A stretch of DNA of 64,000 bases from NCBI RefSeq assembly GCF_001013905.1, contig NZ_LN831790.1, positions 3,238,001 to 3,302,000 of the forward strand, written 5' to 3'. Positions 1 to 9,207 of the stretch are shown in pieces (positions within the stretch are counted from its first letter, which is position 1; each line of letters starts with the position of its first letter). The DNA comes from Streptomyces leeuwenhoekii. Lineage in GTDB: Bacteria; Actinomycetota; Actinomycetes; Streptomycetales; Streptomycetaceae. Under the pieces are notes generated by a model, which was given only the letters and a program-made list of their open reading frames with translations, had not been told where the DNA came from and did not search any database. Made by a program: the position numbers and the translations under genes.

Positions 1-225
1 GCCCGCGCGCTGGTCACCCGCCCGCGTGTGCTGTTCGCCGACGAGCCGACCGGCGCGCTGGACTCCCTCAACGGCGAGCGGGTGATGGAGCTGCTCACCG
101 AGGCCGCCCGCGCCACCAACGCCGCCGTCGTCCTGGTCACCCACGAGGCGCGGGTGGCCGCCTACTCCGACCGGGAGATCGTCGTACGGGACGGCAGGTC
201 CCGGGACATGGAGCACGCCATATGA
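1..225 (+). CDS. ABC transporter ATP-binding protein, C-terminal part (5' end outside window)
   Basis: Only the last 74 codons are present. The Walker B/D-loop stretch LFADEPTGALDS (about residues 11-22 of the fragment) and the H-loop in LVTHEARVAAYSDR are those of MacB/LolD-type ATPases, which power FtsX-like permeases in the cytoplasmic membrane. The stop TGA overlaps the ATG of the next gene (ATGA), so the two are translationally coupled and form one exporter or peptide-sensing complex. The substrate cannot be read from this fragment. Confidence 0.93.
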   Translation, partial: ARALVTRPRVLFADEPTGALDSLNGERVMELLTEAARATNAAVVLVTHEARVAAYSDREIVVRDGRSRDMEHAI

Positions 226-2555
226 GCGCGCGGGGGTGGGCCCGGGACCTGGCCCAGGGCGTCCGGTTCGCGTTCGCCGGCGGACGCGAGGGATGGGTCC
301 GGGCGCTGCTGACGGCCGTGGGCGTGGGCCTGGGCGTGGCGCTGCTGCTGCTGACCACGGCGATCCCCAACGCGCTCGCCGTCCGGCACGACCGGGAGAT
401 GGCGCGCTCGGACGACCTCGTCGTCGACGCCAGGATTCCCCCCGCGGCCGACACCGTCGTGGTCGCCCACGTCGACACGGACTTCGGGGACACCACCGTG
501 CGGGGCCGCGCGCTGGAGCCCGAGGGGCCGCGGGCGCCGCTGCCGCCCGGCGTGGACCGGTTCCCGGCGGTCGGCGAGATGGTGGTCTCGCCCGCGCTGA
601 AGGAACTGCTGGAGTCGGACTCCGGGAAGCTGCTGCGCGAGCGGCTGCCGGACCGGATCGTCGGCACCATCGGCGAGAGCGGCCTGATCGGCTCGGCGGA
701 GCTCGCCTTCTACCGGGGCGGCGAGGATCTCGCCTCGTACATCGACGACGCCCGGGCGACCCGGATCGACCGGTTCGGCTTCTCCGGCTCGCCCTCGGAG
801 CCGATGGACCCGGTCCTGCTCCTACTCGTCCTGGTCGTCTTCGTCGTGCTGCTGATGCCGGTCGCGGTCTTCGTCGCCGCCGCCGTGCGGTTCGGCGGCG
901 AGCGGCGCGACCGGCGGCTGGCGGCGCTGCGGCTGGTGGGCGCGGACGGCCGGACCACCCGGCGGATCGCCGCCGGCGAGGCGCTGGCGGGCGCGGCGCT
1001 GGGCCTGGTCTTCGGTGCGGTCTTCTTCCTGATCGGACGCGAGGTGGCGGGCGGCGTCGAGGTGTACCGCGTCAGCGTGTTCCCGAGCTATCTCAACCCC
1101 TCGCCGCTGCTGGCCCTGCTGGTCGCGGTGGCGGTCCCGGCGGCGGCCGTGCTGGTGACGCTGCTGGCGCTGCGCGGCGTGGTGATCGAACCGCTGGGCG
1201 TGGTCCGCGCGGCCAAGCCCGCCCGGCGCCGGCTGTGGTGGCGGCTGCTGCCGCCGCTGGCCGGTCTCGTGATGCTCTACCCGATGGTCGGCAAGGGCCG
1301 CGGCAACGGCGAGTTCAACCAGTACCTCGTCGTCGGCGGTGTGGTCCTGCTGCTGGTCGGTGTGACCGCACTGCTGCCGTGGGTGGTGGAGGCGGTCGTC
1401 GCCCGGCTCGGCACCGGCGCGGTCTCCTGGCAGCTCGCCGTGCGCCGGCTCCAGTTGAGCAGCGGTACGGCGGCCCGCATGGTCAACGGCATCGCGGTGG
1501 CCGTCGCCGGGGCGATCGCACTGCAGATGCTCTTCGCGGGCGTGGACGACGACTACACGAAGAACACCGGCTACGACCTGACGCGCGCGCAGATGCAGGT
1601 GGACGTGCCGCGGACGGTGCCGCTGGAGAGCGCCACCGAGAAGCTGCGGCGCACCGAGGGCGTGCGCGCGGCGTACGCCTACGCCGAGGGCATGACCGGC
1701 GACCGGCGCACGGAGCCGGGGGCGACCACATGGGTGACGGCCGGCGACTGCGCCGCCCTGCGGGAGGTCGCCACCCTGCCGTCCTGCCGCGACGGCGACG
1801 TGTTCGCGGTCCAGGGGGCGGAGTACGACACCGACACGCCGAAGCTCGCCGTGCCGGGCCGCACCCTCTACCTCGACCCGTCCTACGAGAGCGGCCCGGA
1901 GCGGGCCACGGTCGCCTGGCGGGTGCCGCGCGACCTGAAGCAGGCCCGTCCGCGGACCTGGCTGACCGGTGCCGAGCGGGGCGGTTTCCTGGTCACCTGG
2001 GGAGCGCTGCCCGCCGGGGCCGGGACGGCGCTGTACCAGGAGGTCTACCTGGCGCTGGACCCGTCGGCGGACGACGCGCGGGAGCGGGTGCGCAACACCG
2101 CCGCGGCCCTCCACCCGATGACGAGCACCATGACGTGGGCGGCCACCGAGCGGTCCGGCCGGTTCACCTCCGTGCGCACCGGGCTGTTTGCGGGCGCCGT
2201 GTGCGTGCTGGCGCTGATCGGGGCGAGCCTGCTGGTCTCCCAGCTCGAGCAGTTGCGCGAGCGCCGCAAACTGCTGTCGTCGCTGGTGGCGTTCGGCACC
2301 CGGCGCCGCACGCTGAGTCTGTCGGTGCTGTGGCAGACGGCCGTCCCGATCGCCCTCGGCCTGCTGCTGGCCTCGGTGGTGGGGCTCACCCTGGGCGCGG
2401 TGCTGCTGAAGATGACGGCCACACCGGTGCGCGTCGACTGGACGAGCGTGCTGTCGATGACCGGGATCGGTGCCGCGGTCGTCCTGGTGGTGACCCTGCT
2501 GAGCCTGCCGCCGCTGCTGCGGCTGATGCGGCCGGACGGGCTGCGCACCGAGTAG
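222..2555 (+). CDS. FtsX-like ABC transporter permease
   Basis: A 777-residue membrane protein and the permease partner of the ATPase it overlaps by 4 nt. It has one N-terminal membrane helix (about 25-45), a soluble extracytoplasmic part, a cluster of helices at about 195-320 forming the first FtsX/MacB-PCD core, further helices at about 340-395, a second large extracytoplasmic domain (about 425-640), and a C-terminal FtsX core of three helices ending at about 765. This two-FtsX-domain layout is typical of actinobacterial exporters involved in lipid, lipoprotein or peptide handling. The start is fixed by the ATGA overlap. No substrate is inferred. Confidence 0.9.
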   Translation: MSARGWARDLAQGVRFAFAGGREGWVRALLTAVGVGLGVALLLLTTAIPNALAVRHDREMARSDDLVVDARIPPAADTVVVAHVDTDFGDTTVRGRALEPEGPRAPLPPGVDRFPAVGEMVVSPALKELLESDSGKLLRERLPDRIVGTIGESGLIGSAELAFYRGGEDLASYIDDARATRIDRFGFSGSPSEPMDPVLLLLVLVVFVVLLMPVAVFVAAAVRFGGERRDRRLAALRLVGADGRTTRRIAAGEALAGAALGLVFGAVFFLIGREVAGGVEVYRVSVFPSYLNPSPLLALLVAVAVPAAAVLVTLLALRGVVIEPLGVVRAAKPARRRLWWRLLPPLAGLVMLYPMVGKGRGNGEFNQYLVVGGVVLLLVGVTALLPWVVEAVVARLGTGAVSWQLAVRRLQLSSGTAARMVNGIAVAVAGAIALQMLFAGVDDDYTKNTGYDLTRAQMQVDVPRTVPLESATEKLRRTEGVRAAYAYAEGMTGDRRTEPGATTWVTAGDCAALREVATLPSCRDGDVFAVQGAEYDTDTPKLAVPGRTLYLDPSYESGPERATVAWRVPRDLKQARPRTWLTGAERGGFLVTWGALPAGAGTALYQEVYLALDPSADDARERVRNTAAALHPMTSTMTWAATERSGRFTSVRTGLFAGAVCVLALIGASLLVSQLEQLRERRKLLSSLVAFGTRRRTLSLSVLWQTAVPIALGLLLASVVGLTLGAVLLKMTATPVRVDWTSVLSMTGIGAAVVLVVTLLSLPPLLRLMRPDGLRTE

Positions 2556-2579
2556 CCGCCGGACGGCCCGGCGCGCGCT

Positions 2580-3521
2580 TCAGGCCGCGACGGTCCGTAC
2601 CGGCAGATCGCTCAGCGCCTCGCGCAGGGCCGCCGCCAGCTCCTCGTACTCCGCGCAGCGGGCGGCGCCCGTGCGCATGGCCAGGGCGATCCGGCGGGTG
2701 GGGGCCGGGTCGGCGAAGAACCCGGTCAGAAGCTGGCTGGAGCGGGAGGTCTCCACCCGGACGGCGGTGCGCGGCAGCAGCGTCACGCCGAGGCCGCCCG
2801 CCACCAGTTGCACCAGCGTGGACAGCCCGGCGGCCGTGGTGGTCGCCGGGACGTCCTCGCGCCCGGCCTCCCGGCAGATGTCGAGCGCCTGGTCGCGCAG
2901 GCAGTGGCCCTCGTCGAGGAGGAGCAGCCGCATCTCGCGCAGCGCCGAGCGGGGTATGCCCTCGCGGCCCCCGAGCGGGTGGTCCAAGGGCGTGACCAGG
3001 ACGAAGTCCTCGTCGAACAGGGGGAGCTCGGTGACGCCGGGCACACCGAGCGGCACGGCGAGGAGCAGCAGGTCCAGCCGCCCGCCGGCCAGCCCGTCCA
3101 GCAGGCTGGCGGTCTGTTCCTCGTGGACCTGGAGGTCGAGGTCCGGATAGCGCTCGTGCACCAGGCGCAGCACGGTGGGCAGCAGATACGGCGCGACGGT
3201 CGGGATGACGCCGAGCCGCAGCACCCCGGTGAACGGCGCCCGCACCGCCTCCGCCTCCTCCAGCAGCGCCCCGACCTCCGCCAGCACCGCCTTGGTCCGT
3301 ACGGCGAGCCGCTCGCCCGCGGTCGAGAGCAGCACCTTGCGCGTCGTACGCTCCAGGAGGGTGACACCGAGTGTCTCCTCCAGGGCGGACACGGCTCCCG
3401 ACAGGGCGGGCTGGCTCATGCCGATCGCGGCGGCGGCGTCGCGGAAGTGCAGATGCTCGGCGACGGCCGCGAAGGCGCGGAGCTGGGCCAGGCTGGGCTG
3501 GCGCTTCCTGCCCGGGGTCAT
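2580..3521 (-). CDS. oxyR: OxyR, LysR-family hydrogen peroxide sensor and regulator
   Basis: A 313-residue LysR-type regulator: N-terminal winged helix-turn-helix (about 5-65, containing FRDAAAAIGMSQPALSGAV) and a substrate-binding-like domain (about 90-300). One redox cysteine lies in EGHCLRDQALDICREAG, which carries two cysteines nine residues apart, as in OxyR. The ATG at 3521 gives the usual Streptomyces OxyR length; an upstream in-frame ATG at 3566 would run almost into the operator. It is divergent from ahpC-ahpD, the classic arrangement in which OxyR activates peroxidase genes and its own gene. The 3' end nearly abuts the FtsX gene. Confidence 0.93.
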   Translation of the reverse strand: MTPGRKRQPSLAQLRAFAAVAEHLHFRDAAAAIGMSQPALSGAVSALEETLGVTLLERTTRKVLLSTAGERLAVRTKAVLAEVGALLEEAEAVRAPFTGVLRLGVIPTVAPYLLPTVLRLVHERYPDLDLQVHEEQTASLLDGLAGGRLDLLLLAVPLGVPGVTELPLFDEDFVLVTPLDHPLGGREGIPRSALREMRLLLLDEGHCLRDQALDICREAGREDVPATTTAAGLSTLVQLVAGGLGVTLLPRTAVRVETSRSSQLLTGFFADPAPTRRIALAMRTGAARCAEYEELAAALREALSDLPVRTVAA

Positions 3522-3568
3522 CCCCACAGCCGTACCCCCACCGCGTTCACGCCCATTCACGGTCATTA

Positions 3569-3605
3569 ATAGCAACCTCCGATCAACCCGACCGAGTGTA
3601 GCTAT
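3569..3605. promoter_or_regulatory. OxyR box between oxyR and ahpC
   Basis: The sequence reads ATAG-N7-CGAT-N7-ACCG-N7-CTAT. This matches the spacing of the OxyR consensus ATAG-N7-CTAT-N7-ATAG-N7-CTAT exactly, with intact outer quarters and degenerate inner quarters. It sits 48 bp upstream of the oxyR ATG and 95 bp upstream of the ahpC GTG, where it could control both genes. Confidence 0.75.
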
Positions 3606-3699
3606 TTCCCTAATCAATGGAGCCTGTGCCAACATCGGCAGCGTCCAACCCATGGGAAACACTCGCAAAGCGGGTGTTTCTTCGCTGCAAGGAGAGCGT

Positions 3700-4254
3700 G
3701 TGCTCACTGTCGGTGACAAGTTCCCCGAGTTCGAACTGACCGCCTGCGTCTCGCTGGAGAAGGGCAAGGAGTTCGAGAAGATCAACCACAAGACCTACGA
3801 GGGCAAGTGGAAGATCATCTTCGCCTGGCCCAAGGACTTCACCTTCGTGTGCCCGACCGAGATCGCGGCCTTCGGCAAGCTGAACGACGAGTTCGCCGAC
3901 CGCGACGCCCAGATCCTCGGCTTCTCCGGTGACTCCGAGTTCGTCCACCACGCCTGGCGCAAGGACCACGACGACCTGCGTGACCTGCCCTTCCCGATGA
4001 TGGCGGACTCCAAGCACGAGCTCATGCGGGCGCTGGGCATCGAGGACGAGGAGGGCTTCGCCAAGCGCGCGGTCTTCATCGTCGACCAGAACAACGAGAT
4101 CCAGTTCACCATGGTGACCGCGGGCTCCGTCGGCCGGAACCCGAAGGAGGTCCTGCGGGTCCTGGACGCCCTGCAGACCGACGAGCTCTGCCCCTGCAAC
4201 TGGAGCAAGGGCGACGAGACGCTCGACCCGGTCGCGCTGCTGGCCGGGGAGTGA
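3700..4254 (+). CDS. ahpC: AhpC, alkyl hydroperoxide reductase (2-Cys peroxiredoxin)
   Basis: A 184-residue peroxiredoxin that reduces H2O2, organic peroxides and peroxynitrite in the cytoplasm. The peroxidatic cysteine is in FTFVCPTE (about residue 51) and the C-terminal cysteine pair is in ELCPCNW (about 164 and 166). The GTG at 3700 is chosen because GGAG lies five bases upstream and it gives the usual actinobacterial AhpC N-terminus, MLTVGDKFPEF. ahpD follows after 6 bp and supplies electrons, so the two form one operon under the OxyR box upstream. Confidence 0.96.
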   Translation: MLTVGDKFPEFELTACVSLEKGKEFEKINHKTYEGKWKIIFAWPKDFTFVCPTEIAAFGKLNDEFADRDAQILGFSGDSEFVHHAWRKDHDDLRDLPFPMMADSKHELMRALGIEDEEGFAKRAVFIVDQNNEIQFTMVTAGSVGRNPKEVLRVLDALQTDELCPCNWSKGDETLDPVALLAGE

Positions 4255-4260
4255 TCTGAC

Positions 4261-4794
4261 ATGTCGCTCGACGCCCTGAAGTCCGCCATACCGGACTACG
4301 CCAAGGACCTGAAGCTCAACCTGGGCTCGGTCATCGGCAACTCCGAGCTGCCCGCCCAGCAGCTGTGGGGCACCGTGCTGGCGACCGCCATCGCCTCGCG
4401 CTCCCCCATCGTGCTGCGCGAGCTGGAGCCGGAGGCGAAGGCCAACCTCACGCCGGAGGCGTACACGGCCGCCAAGTCGGCCGCCGCCATCATGGCGATG
4501 AACAACGTCTTCTACCGCACCCGGCACCTGCTGTCGGACCACGAGTACGGCACCCTGCGCGCCGGTCTGCGGATGAACGTCATCGGCAACCCCGGCGTCG
4601 ACAAGGTCGACTTCGAGCTGTGGTCCTTCGCGGTCTCCGCGATCAACGGCTGCGGCATGTGCCTCGACTCGCACGAGCAGGTCCTGCGCAAGGCGGGCCT
4701 GAGCCGCGAGACGGTGCAGGAAGCGTTCAAGATCGCTGCCGTCATCCAGGCCGTGGGCGCCACGCTGGACGCCGAGGCGGTCCTCGCCGAGTAA
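4261..4794 (+). CDS. ahpD: AhpD, alkylhydroperoxidase and AhpC reductant
   Basis: A 177-residue, all-helical AhpD. The active-site motif is [13 protein letters not shown]: the CxxC cysteines are at about 131 and 134, with His138 downstream and Glu119 upstream, giving the E-x11-C-x2-C-x3-H layout of the family. In actinobacteria AhpD passes electrons from lipoamide (dihydrolipoamide acyltransferase) to AhpC. It lies 6 bp after ahpC and is followed by a strong hairpin, so the operon ends here. Confidence 0.96.
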   Translation: MSLDALKSAIPDYAKDLKLNLGSVIGNSELPAQQLWGTVLATAIASRSPIVLRELEPEAKANLTPEAYTAAKSAAAIMAMNNVFYRTRHLLSDHEYGTLRAGLRMNVIGNPGVDKVDFELWSFAVSAINGCGMCLDSHEQVLRKAGLSRETVQEAFKIAAVIQAVGATLDAEAVLAE

Positions 4795-4818
4795 CCGTCC
4801 CCGCCGGACGGTACGCCG

Positions 4819-4851
4819 AGGCCCCGCTCACCTCCCCGGTGAGCGGGGCCT
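4819..4851. terminator. Bidirectional hairpin terminator after ahpD
   Basis: A perfect 13-bp stem (GGCCCCGCTCACC at 4820-4832 and its complement at 4838-4850) with a 5-nt loop lies between the convergent ahpD and AI-2E permease genes. It can stop transcription from both sides. Confidence 0.8.
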
Positions 4852-4881
4852 TCTGCCGTATGCCCGTGCCGCCCGCGGCGC

Positions 4882-6276
4882 TCACTCCGGTGGTGTCTGC
4901 GGCGGGCGCGGCTCCTCGGGGGGCGAGGGCGGGGAGACCGGCGGGGCCGGGGAGACCGGGGAGGCCGGGGCGTCCGCCGCCGGGGCCGCGTCCGTGGACG
5001 TGGCGCCGTGCGGCTTCGGAGCCTGCCGCAGGGCGGCCTCCCGGGAGTAGGCCCGCAGATAGCCGGCGACGGTGTTCGTCACCGCGACCAGCGGTACGGC
5101 GACCACCGCGCCGCCGATGCCGGCCACCATGCCGCCCGCGGCGACCGAGAGCACGACCGCCAGCGGATGGACCCGCACCGCGCGCCCCAGGATGAACGGC
5201 TGGAGGATGTGCCCCTCGATCTGCTGCACCGCCAGGACGACGACGAGGGTCATCACGGCCGTGAAGACGCCCTGGGTGACCAGCGCGACGACGACCGCGA
5301 GCGCGCCGGAGACCACCGCGCCGACCAGCGGGACGAAGGCGAACAGGAAGATGAACACGGCCAGCGGCACGGCCATCGGCACGTCGAGGAAGTAGATGCC
5401 GAGGCCGATGAAGATGGCGTCGATCAGGGCCACTATCACCGTGCCGCGGACGTACGCCGTGAGCGTGCGCCAGGCGCGCGGGCCGGCGCCGGCCACGCCC
5501 GGGCGGGCCGCCGCCGGCACCAGCTTCAGCGTCCACTCCCAGATGCGCTTGCCGTCGTAGAGCAGGAACAGGGTCGAGAAGACGGCCAGCAGGAGCCCGG
5601 TCAGCGCCTCGACGACGACCGTGACGCCCTCCAGGCCCATCGAGGTGATCTGCTCGGTGTTGGCGCCGACCGCCTCGCGCAGGTTCTTGGCGATCTCGTT
5701 GATCTGCTTGTCCGTCACATGGAACGGGCTGTTGAGCAGCCACCGGCGCAACTCGTCGATGCCGTCCTGGACCTGGTCGGAGAGGGTGTCGATGTTCTCC
5801 ATGACCTGCCAGGTCACGAACCAGCCGATCAGCCCCATCACGACGAAGCCCAGGATCGCCGTCAGAGCCGTGGCCAGCCCCCGCGGCACGCCGTGCCGCC
5901 GCAGCCGTGCCACCGTCGGCTGCAGCACCGCCGTCATCAGCAGCGCGGCCACGAAGGCCAGCACGACCAGCTGGACGGCGCTGATCACCCGCATCAGCAC
6001 CCAGACCGTGCCGGCGAGCACCAGCAGGCGCCAGCCGGCCTCCGCCGCGACGCGCACCCCCCACGGCACGGCCTGCGCGGGGTCGGGGCGGGCGCGGACC
6101 GCGGGCGCGTAGTCCGGGGGCGGCGGCACGTGGTCGACGGAGGGCGCGGGGTGCCCGGCGGGCGGTACGGGACCGCCGTCCTCCGACTCCACCTCGGCCC
6201 GGCGCTGGTCCAGCCGCCGGCTCATCTCCGTCAGCCCGGCACCGACCCGGCCCAGCCACCCTGGCACTCGCGACAT
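4882..6276 (-). CDS. AI-2E family membrane transporter (PerM/YdiK-like)
   Basis: A 464-residue protein with about eight predicted membrane helices between residues 75 and 405 in the PF01594 pattern: two helix pairs, a soluble stretch with amphipathic helices (about 150-230), then the C-terminal helix block. The cytoplasmic N-terminal tail (first 70 residues) and the C-terminal tail are rich in Pro, Ala and acidic residues and are likely disordered. The ATG at 6276 has an AGGAC upstream; an in-frame start 11 codons further out is less supported. Relatives include autoinducer-2 exporters and Na+/H+ antiporters, so the substrate is unknown. Confidence 0.87.
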   Translation of the reverse strand: MSRVPGWLGRVGAGLTEMSRRLDQRRAEVESEDGGPVPPAGHPAPSVDHVPPPPDYAPAVRARPDPAQAVPWGVRVAAEAGWRLLVLAGTVWVLMRVISAVQLVVLAFVAALLMTAVLQPTVARLRRHGVPRGLATALTAILGFVVMGLIGWFVTWQVMENIDTLSDQVQDGIDELRRWLLNSPFHVTDKQINEIAKNLREAVGANTEQITSMGLEGVTVVVEALTGLLLAVFSTLFLLYDGKRIWEWTLKLVPAAARPGVAGAGPRAWRTLTAYVRGTVIVALIDAIFIGLGIYFLDVPMAVPLAVFIFLFAFVPLVGAVVSGALAVVVALVTQGVFTAVMTLVVVLAVQQIEGHILQPFILGRAVRVHPLAVVLSVAAGGMVAGIGGAVVAVPLVAVTNTVAGYLRAYSREAALRQAPKPHGATSTDAAPAADAPASPVSPAPPVSPPSPPEEPRPPQTPPE

Positions 6277-6348
6277 GATCCGTCCTCTTCCCCCGTCTCT
6301 CCGCACCACTCCCCCCTGGAGTCGTCGGATCCGACCGTACAGGGCGAA

Positions 6349-6377
6349 AGCCCCCCGCCGTAGGACGGCGGGGGGCT
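6349..6377 (-). terminator. Hairpin terminator downstream of the transglycosylase gene
   Basis: A perfect 13-bp stem AGCCCCCCGCCGT / ACGGCGGGGGGCT with a 3-nt loop lies 47 bp after the stop of the minus-strand transglycosylase gene and before the next minus-strand gene. Confidence 0.75.
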
Positions 6378-6423
6378 GCGCGAGGTTGAGCGGGGCACCG
6401 CGTACGGTGCCGAAGGGGGCGGC

Positions 6424-7149
6424 TCAGTACCAGTGGTTGGCCTGCCAGAACGACCAGGCGTCGCACGGGCTGCCGTACCGCTCGTTCATGTAGTTGAGGC
6501 CCCACTTGATCTGGGTGGCCGGGTTGGTCTGCCAGTCGGCGCCCGCGGAGGCGTACTTGCCCGCGGGGAGGGCCTGGAAGAGACCGTAGGCGCCGGAGGA
6601 GGGGTTGACCGCCTTGTAGTTCCAGCTCGACTCGTGGTTCACGATGTTGCTGAAGCACTGGAACTGGCCGCCCGGCACCATCTGACGCGCCATCGCCTGG
6701 ATCTGCGCGATGGTGTACGAGCCCTGGACGGCGAAGCTGGACGCGTCACGGCTGGCGTCGCGGCTGGCGGCGGCTTCCTGCTTCTCCCGCTCCCGCTCCG
6801 CGGCTTCCTTGGCCGCCTTCTCCTTCTCGGCGGCCTCCTTCTTCGCGATGGCGGTCTCGGCGGCCGCCTTGCGGGCCGCTTCCTCGGCTTCCTTCTTGGC
6901 GCTCGCGTCCGCCGCGATGGCCTGCGCGTCGGCCTGCTGCGTCAGGGACGCGGTCTGTACCTGGGCCTGCTGTCCCGCGGGGATGTCCGCGAGCAGCGTC
7001 GTGCCCGCGGCCGTCGCTTCCGCGTCGTTGTTCTGCGCGGTGCTGCCCGAGGCAACGCCGACGACGCTTCCGACAGCGGTGACCGCCGTGGCCGAGGCCA
7101 CTGCGAATCCCCGGACCGAGATCCGGCTCACACGGTTTCCTTCCAGCAT
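6424..7149 (-). CDS. Secreted lytic transglycosylase-like cell wall hydrolase
   Basis: The product is 241 residues. An N-terminal signal peptide (RISVRGFAVASATAVTAV region) is followed by an Ala/Glu/Lys-rich coiled coil (about 80-140). The C-terminal domain (about 155-241) is a transglycosylase SLT or resuscitation-factor-like fold with the catalytic glutamate in NHESSWNYKAVNP and the family motif SGAYGLFQALPAGKYASAG. It should act outside the membrane on peptidoglycan glycan strands. The ATG at 7149 was chosen because it is followed directly by the basic n-region of the signal peptide; GTG a few codons later is possible. Confidence 0.88.
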   Translation of the reverse strand: MLEGNRVSRISVRGFAVASATAVTAVGSVVGVASGSTAQNNDAEATAAGTTLLADIPAGQQAQVQTASLTQQADAQAIAADASAKKEAEEAARKAAAETAIAKKEAAEKEKAAKEAAEREREKQEAAASRDASRDASSFAVQGSYTIAQIQAMARQMVPGGQFQCFSNIVNHESSWNYKAVNPSSGAYGLFQALPAGKYASAGADWQTNPATQIKWGLNYMNERYGSPCDAWSFWQANHWY

Positions 7150-7547
7150 CGCCCGCCTCGGTGACCCTGGCGGACGCAATCGTGCCCCTGGCACTGGCCT
7201 CCCCAACTACGGGGTCACGGGAGGCGCGGGCCCGGTGAGCAACTCCCGTCACGGGAGCGCCGCGTGGTGCTCGGGCGGCATACGACATCGCTATGGAGTT
7301 GAGGTGTCTTCCGTGGCGCCGTACCGCTGGGGGCACAGCTGTGTCGTATGCGGGGCCTGACAGGAGTGAGACTCTGCCGTAACCCGACGCCGTGAGGCAA
7401 TTCTGCGTTGCGTGGGAAAGCTCACATCCCGTTTCCCCCAGGGGATTCCCGGAAAGCCGTACGCGCGAAGGCGCCGCCCGGCTAGGCTTTACGCCTTTCC
7501 GGACGGCGCCAACTGCCGCTTTACCGGCCCTTACCGAGGATCTGCAC
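7150..7547. other. Intergenic region, transglycosylase promoter/leader and phoH terminator
   Basis: 398 bp without a convincing gene. It contains the 5' leader of the minus-strand transglycosylase gene (several GC-rich hairpins, for example around 7220-7260) and, at the right, the hairpin after phoH. I looked for a ydaO-type c-di-AMP riboswitch, common before Streptomyces cell wall hydrolase genes, and did not find its conserved core. Confidence 0.5.
7470..7510 (-). terminator. Probable terminator of the phoH-like gene
   Basis: An inverted repeat GGCGCCG (7470-7476) / CGGCGCC (7504-7510), extended inward by CCGG pairs, begins 38 bp after the phoH stop on the minus strand. The central loop is AT-rich and there is no strong U-tract. 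Confidence 0.5.
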
Positions 7548-8873
7548 TCAGATCTGACCCTCTTCCAGCATTTCGGTCACAAGGGCGGCGATCTGGGATC
7601 TTTCGGACCGCGTGAGGGTGACGTGGGCGAACAGCGGATGCCCCTTCAGTCTCTCGACGACGGCGACGACGCCGTCGTACCGGCCGACCCGGAGGTTGTC
7701 CCGCTGGGCCACGTCGTGGGTCAGCACCACCCGTGAGTTGGCGCCGATCCGGGACAGCACGGTCAGCAGGACGTTCCGCTCCAGCGACTGGGCCTCGTCG
7801 ACGATGACGAACGCGTCGTGCAGGGAGCGGCCCCGGATGTGCGTGAGCGGGAGGACCTCCAGCATTCCGCGCGCGGTGACCTCCTCGATGACCTCCCGGC
7901 TGGTGACCGCCGACAGCGTGTCGAAGACGGCCTGCGCCCAGGGGCTCATCTTCTCCGCCTCGGTGCCGGGGAGATAACCGAGCTCCTGCCCGCCCACCGC
8001 GTACAGCGGCCGGAAGACCATGATCTTCTCGTGCTGACGGCGCTCCAGCACCGCCTCCAGGCCCGCGCACAGCGCCAGCGCAGACTTGCCGGTACCGGCC
8101 CGGCCGCCCATGGAGACGATCCCGACCTCCGGGTCCAGCAGCAGGTCGAGGGCGATGCGCTGCTCGGCGCTGCGGCCCTTGACGCCGAACGCCTCCCGGT
8201 CGCCGCGCACCAGGCGGACCATGCCGTCGGGCGTGATCCGGCCCAGGGCCCGGCCGCGCTCGGAGTGGATGGTCAGACCGGTGTGCACGGGCAGGTCCGC
8301 GGCCTCGGGGACGTGGAGGTGCCCTTCCTCGAAGAGGATGTCCACCTGCTCGGCCGAGAGGGTGAGTTCGGCCATGCCGGTCCAGCCGGAGGAGTCCGTG
8401 ATGGCCAGTTCGGCGCGGTACTCCTCGGCGAGCAGCCCGACGGAGGACGCCTTGATCCTGAGCGGGAGGTCCTTCGACACGACGGTGACGTCGTACCCCT
8501 CGGCCTGCAGGTTGCGGGCGACCGCGAGGATGCGGGAGTCGTTGTCCCCCAGGCGGTAGCCGCTGGGCAGCACGCTGGGGTCCGAGTGGTTGAGCTCGAC
8601 GCGGAGGGTTCCGCCGAGGTCCCCGATCGGCAGGGGCGTGTCGAGGCGGCCGTACCGGACCCGGTAGTCGTCGAGCAGGCGCAGGGCCTGCCGGGCGAAG
8701 TAGCCGAGTTCGGGATGGTGCCGCTTGGCCTCCAGCTCCGTCACCACGACGACGGGGAGCACCACCTCGTGCTCGTCGAAGCGGCTCAAAGCGTTCGGGT
8801 CGGCCAGCAGGACGCTGGTGTCGAGGACGTAGGTGCGCCGGTCTGGCTTGTGGCGCTGTGCGCTGGTCACCAC
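7548..8873 (-). CDS. PhoH-family ATPase with N-terminal PIN domain (PhoH2-like)
   Basis: The product is 441 residues. Residues about 13-150 form a PIN ribonuclease domain: acidic residues lie in [24 protein letters not shown] and SKDLPL. Residues about 230-435 form a PhoH P-loop ATPase with Walker [10 protein letters not shown] (about 257-265) and Walker B VIVDEAQ. PhoH2 proteins are RNA helicases/RNases linked to toxin-antitoxin biology in mycobacteria. Two consecutive GTG codons (8873 and 8870) are both possible starts; GAGGGGG lies about 12 nt upstream. The long 5' leader to the right contains a hairpin that may be regulatory. Confidence 0.9.
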   Translation of the reverse strand: MVTSAQRHKPDRRTYVLDTSVLLADPNALSRFDEHEVVLPVVVVTELEAKRHHPELGYFARQALRLLDDYRVRYGRLDTPLPIGDLGGTLRVELNHSDPSVLPSGYRLGDNDSRILAVARNLQAEGYDVTVVSKDLPLRIKASSVGLLAEEYRAELAITDSSGWTGMAELTLSAEQVDILFEEGHLHVPEAADLPVHTGLTIHSERGRALGRITPDGMVRLVRGDREAFGVKGRSAEQRIALDLLLDPEVGIVSMGGRAGTGKSALALCAGLEAVLERRQHEKIMVFRPLYAVGGQELGYLPGTEAEKMSPWAQAVFDTLSAVTSREVIEEVTARGMLEVLPLTHIRGRSLHDAFVIVDEAQSLERNVLLTVLSRIGANSRVVLTHDVAQRDNLRVGRYDGVVAVVERLKGHPLFAHVTLTRSERSQIAALVTEMLEEGQI

Positions 8874-9207
8874 GGAAGGACGTACCCCCTCGGATGAGGT
8901 CGGGGAGCGACGAGAGTGAGCTGGACCGGTCGACGGCCCGCGATGCACGGGCCGGGAACCGGCCCTGGCGCTCTTCGTCCGTGCGGCGACCACACGGTCG
9001 GGCTGGTGCAACGGGCCTCCCGGGCGGGCGGCCCCTGGCCTCCCGCTGAGATCCGACACCCGTGGTTCGGGTGTCGACCTGCATGGGTTATGCCCGGCAA
9101 CCGACGCGGCCATGCCACGGCATATGACGGCGCGCCGGTGAACGGCTCGTGAAGCGGGGCGGACCCACCGGGCCCCGGGTGCGCCCGCTCCCCCGGGGGC
9201 GGGCGCG
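8874..9207. other. Leader region of the phoH-like gene with a stable hairpin
   Basis: 334 bp with no supported gene. On the minus strand it is the 5' leader of the PIN-PhoH gene. A perfect 9-bp hairpin (CGACACCCG at 9054-9062 and CGGGTGTCG at 9068-9076, loop of 5) sits about 180 bp before the start codon. The left neighbour begins inside this leader's end, and the right part contains the isoprenyl transferase terminator. Confidence 0.5.
9181..9206 (-). terminator. Terminator hairpin after the isoprenyl transferase gene
   Basis: GCGCCCGC (9181-9188) pairs with GCGGGCGC (9199-9206). The hairpin begins immediately after the minus-strand stop codon at 9208. Confidence 0.6.

Noticed and set aside
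7150..7400. A c-di-AMP (ydaO) riboswitch before the transglycosylase gene
   Set aside because: Such riboswitches often precede Streptomyces wall hydrolases, but the conserved core stretches (GGGGGACC and the GGGCGTGAATC-like block) are not present.
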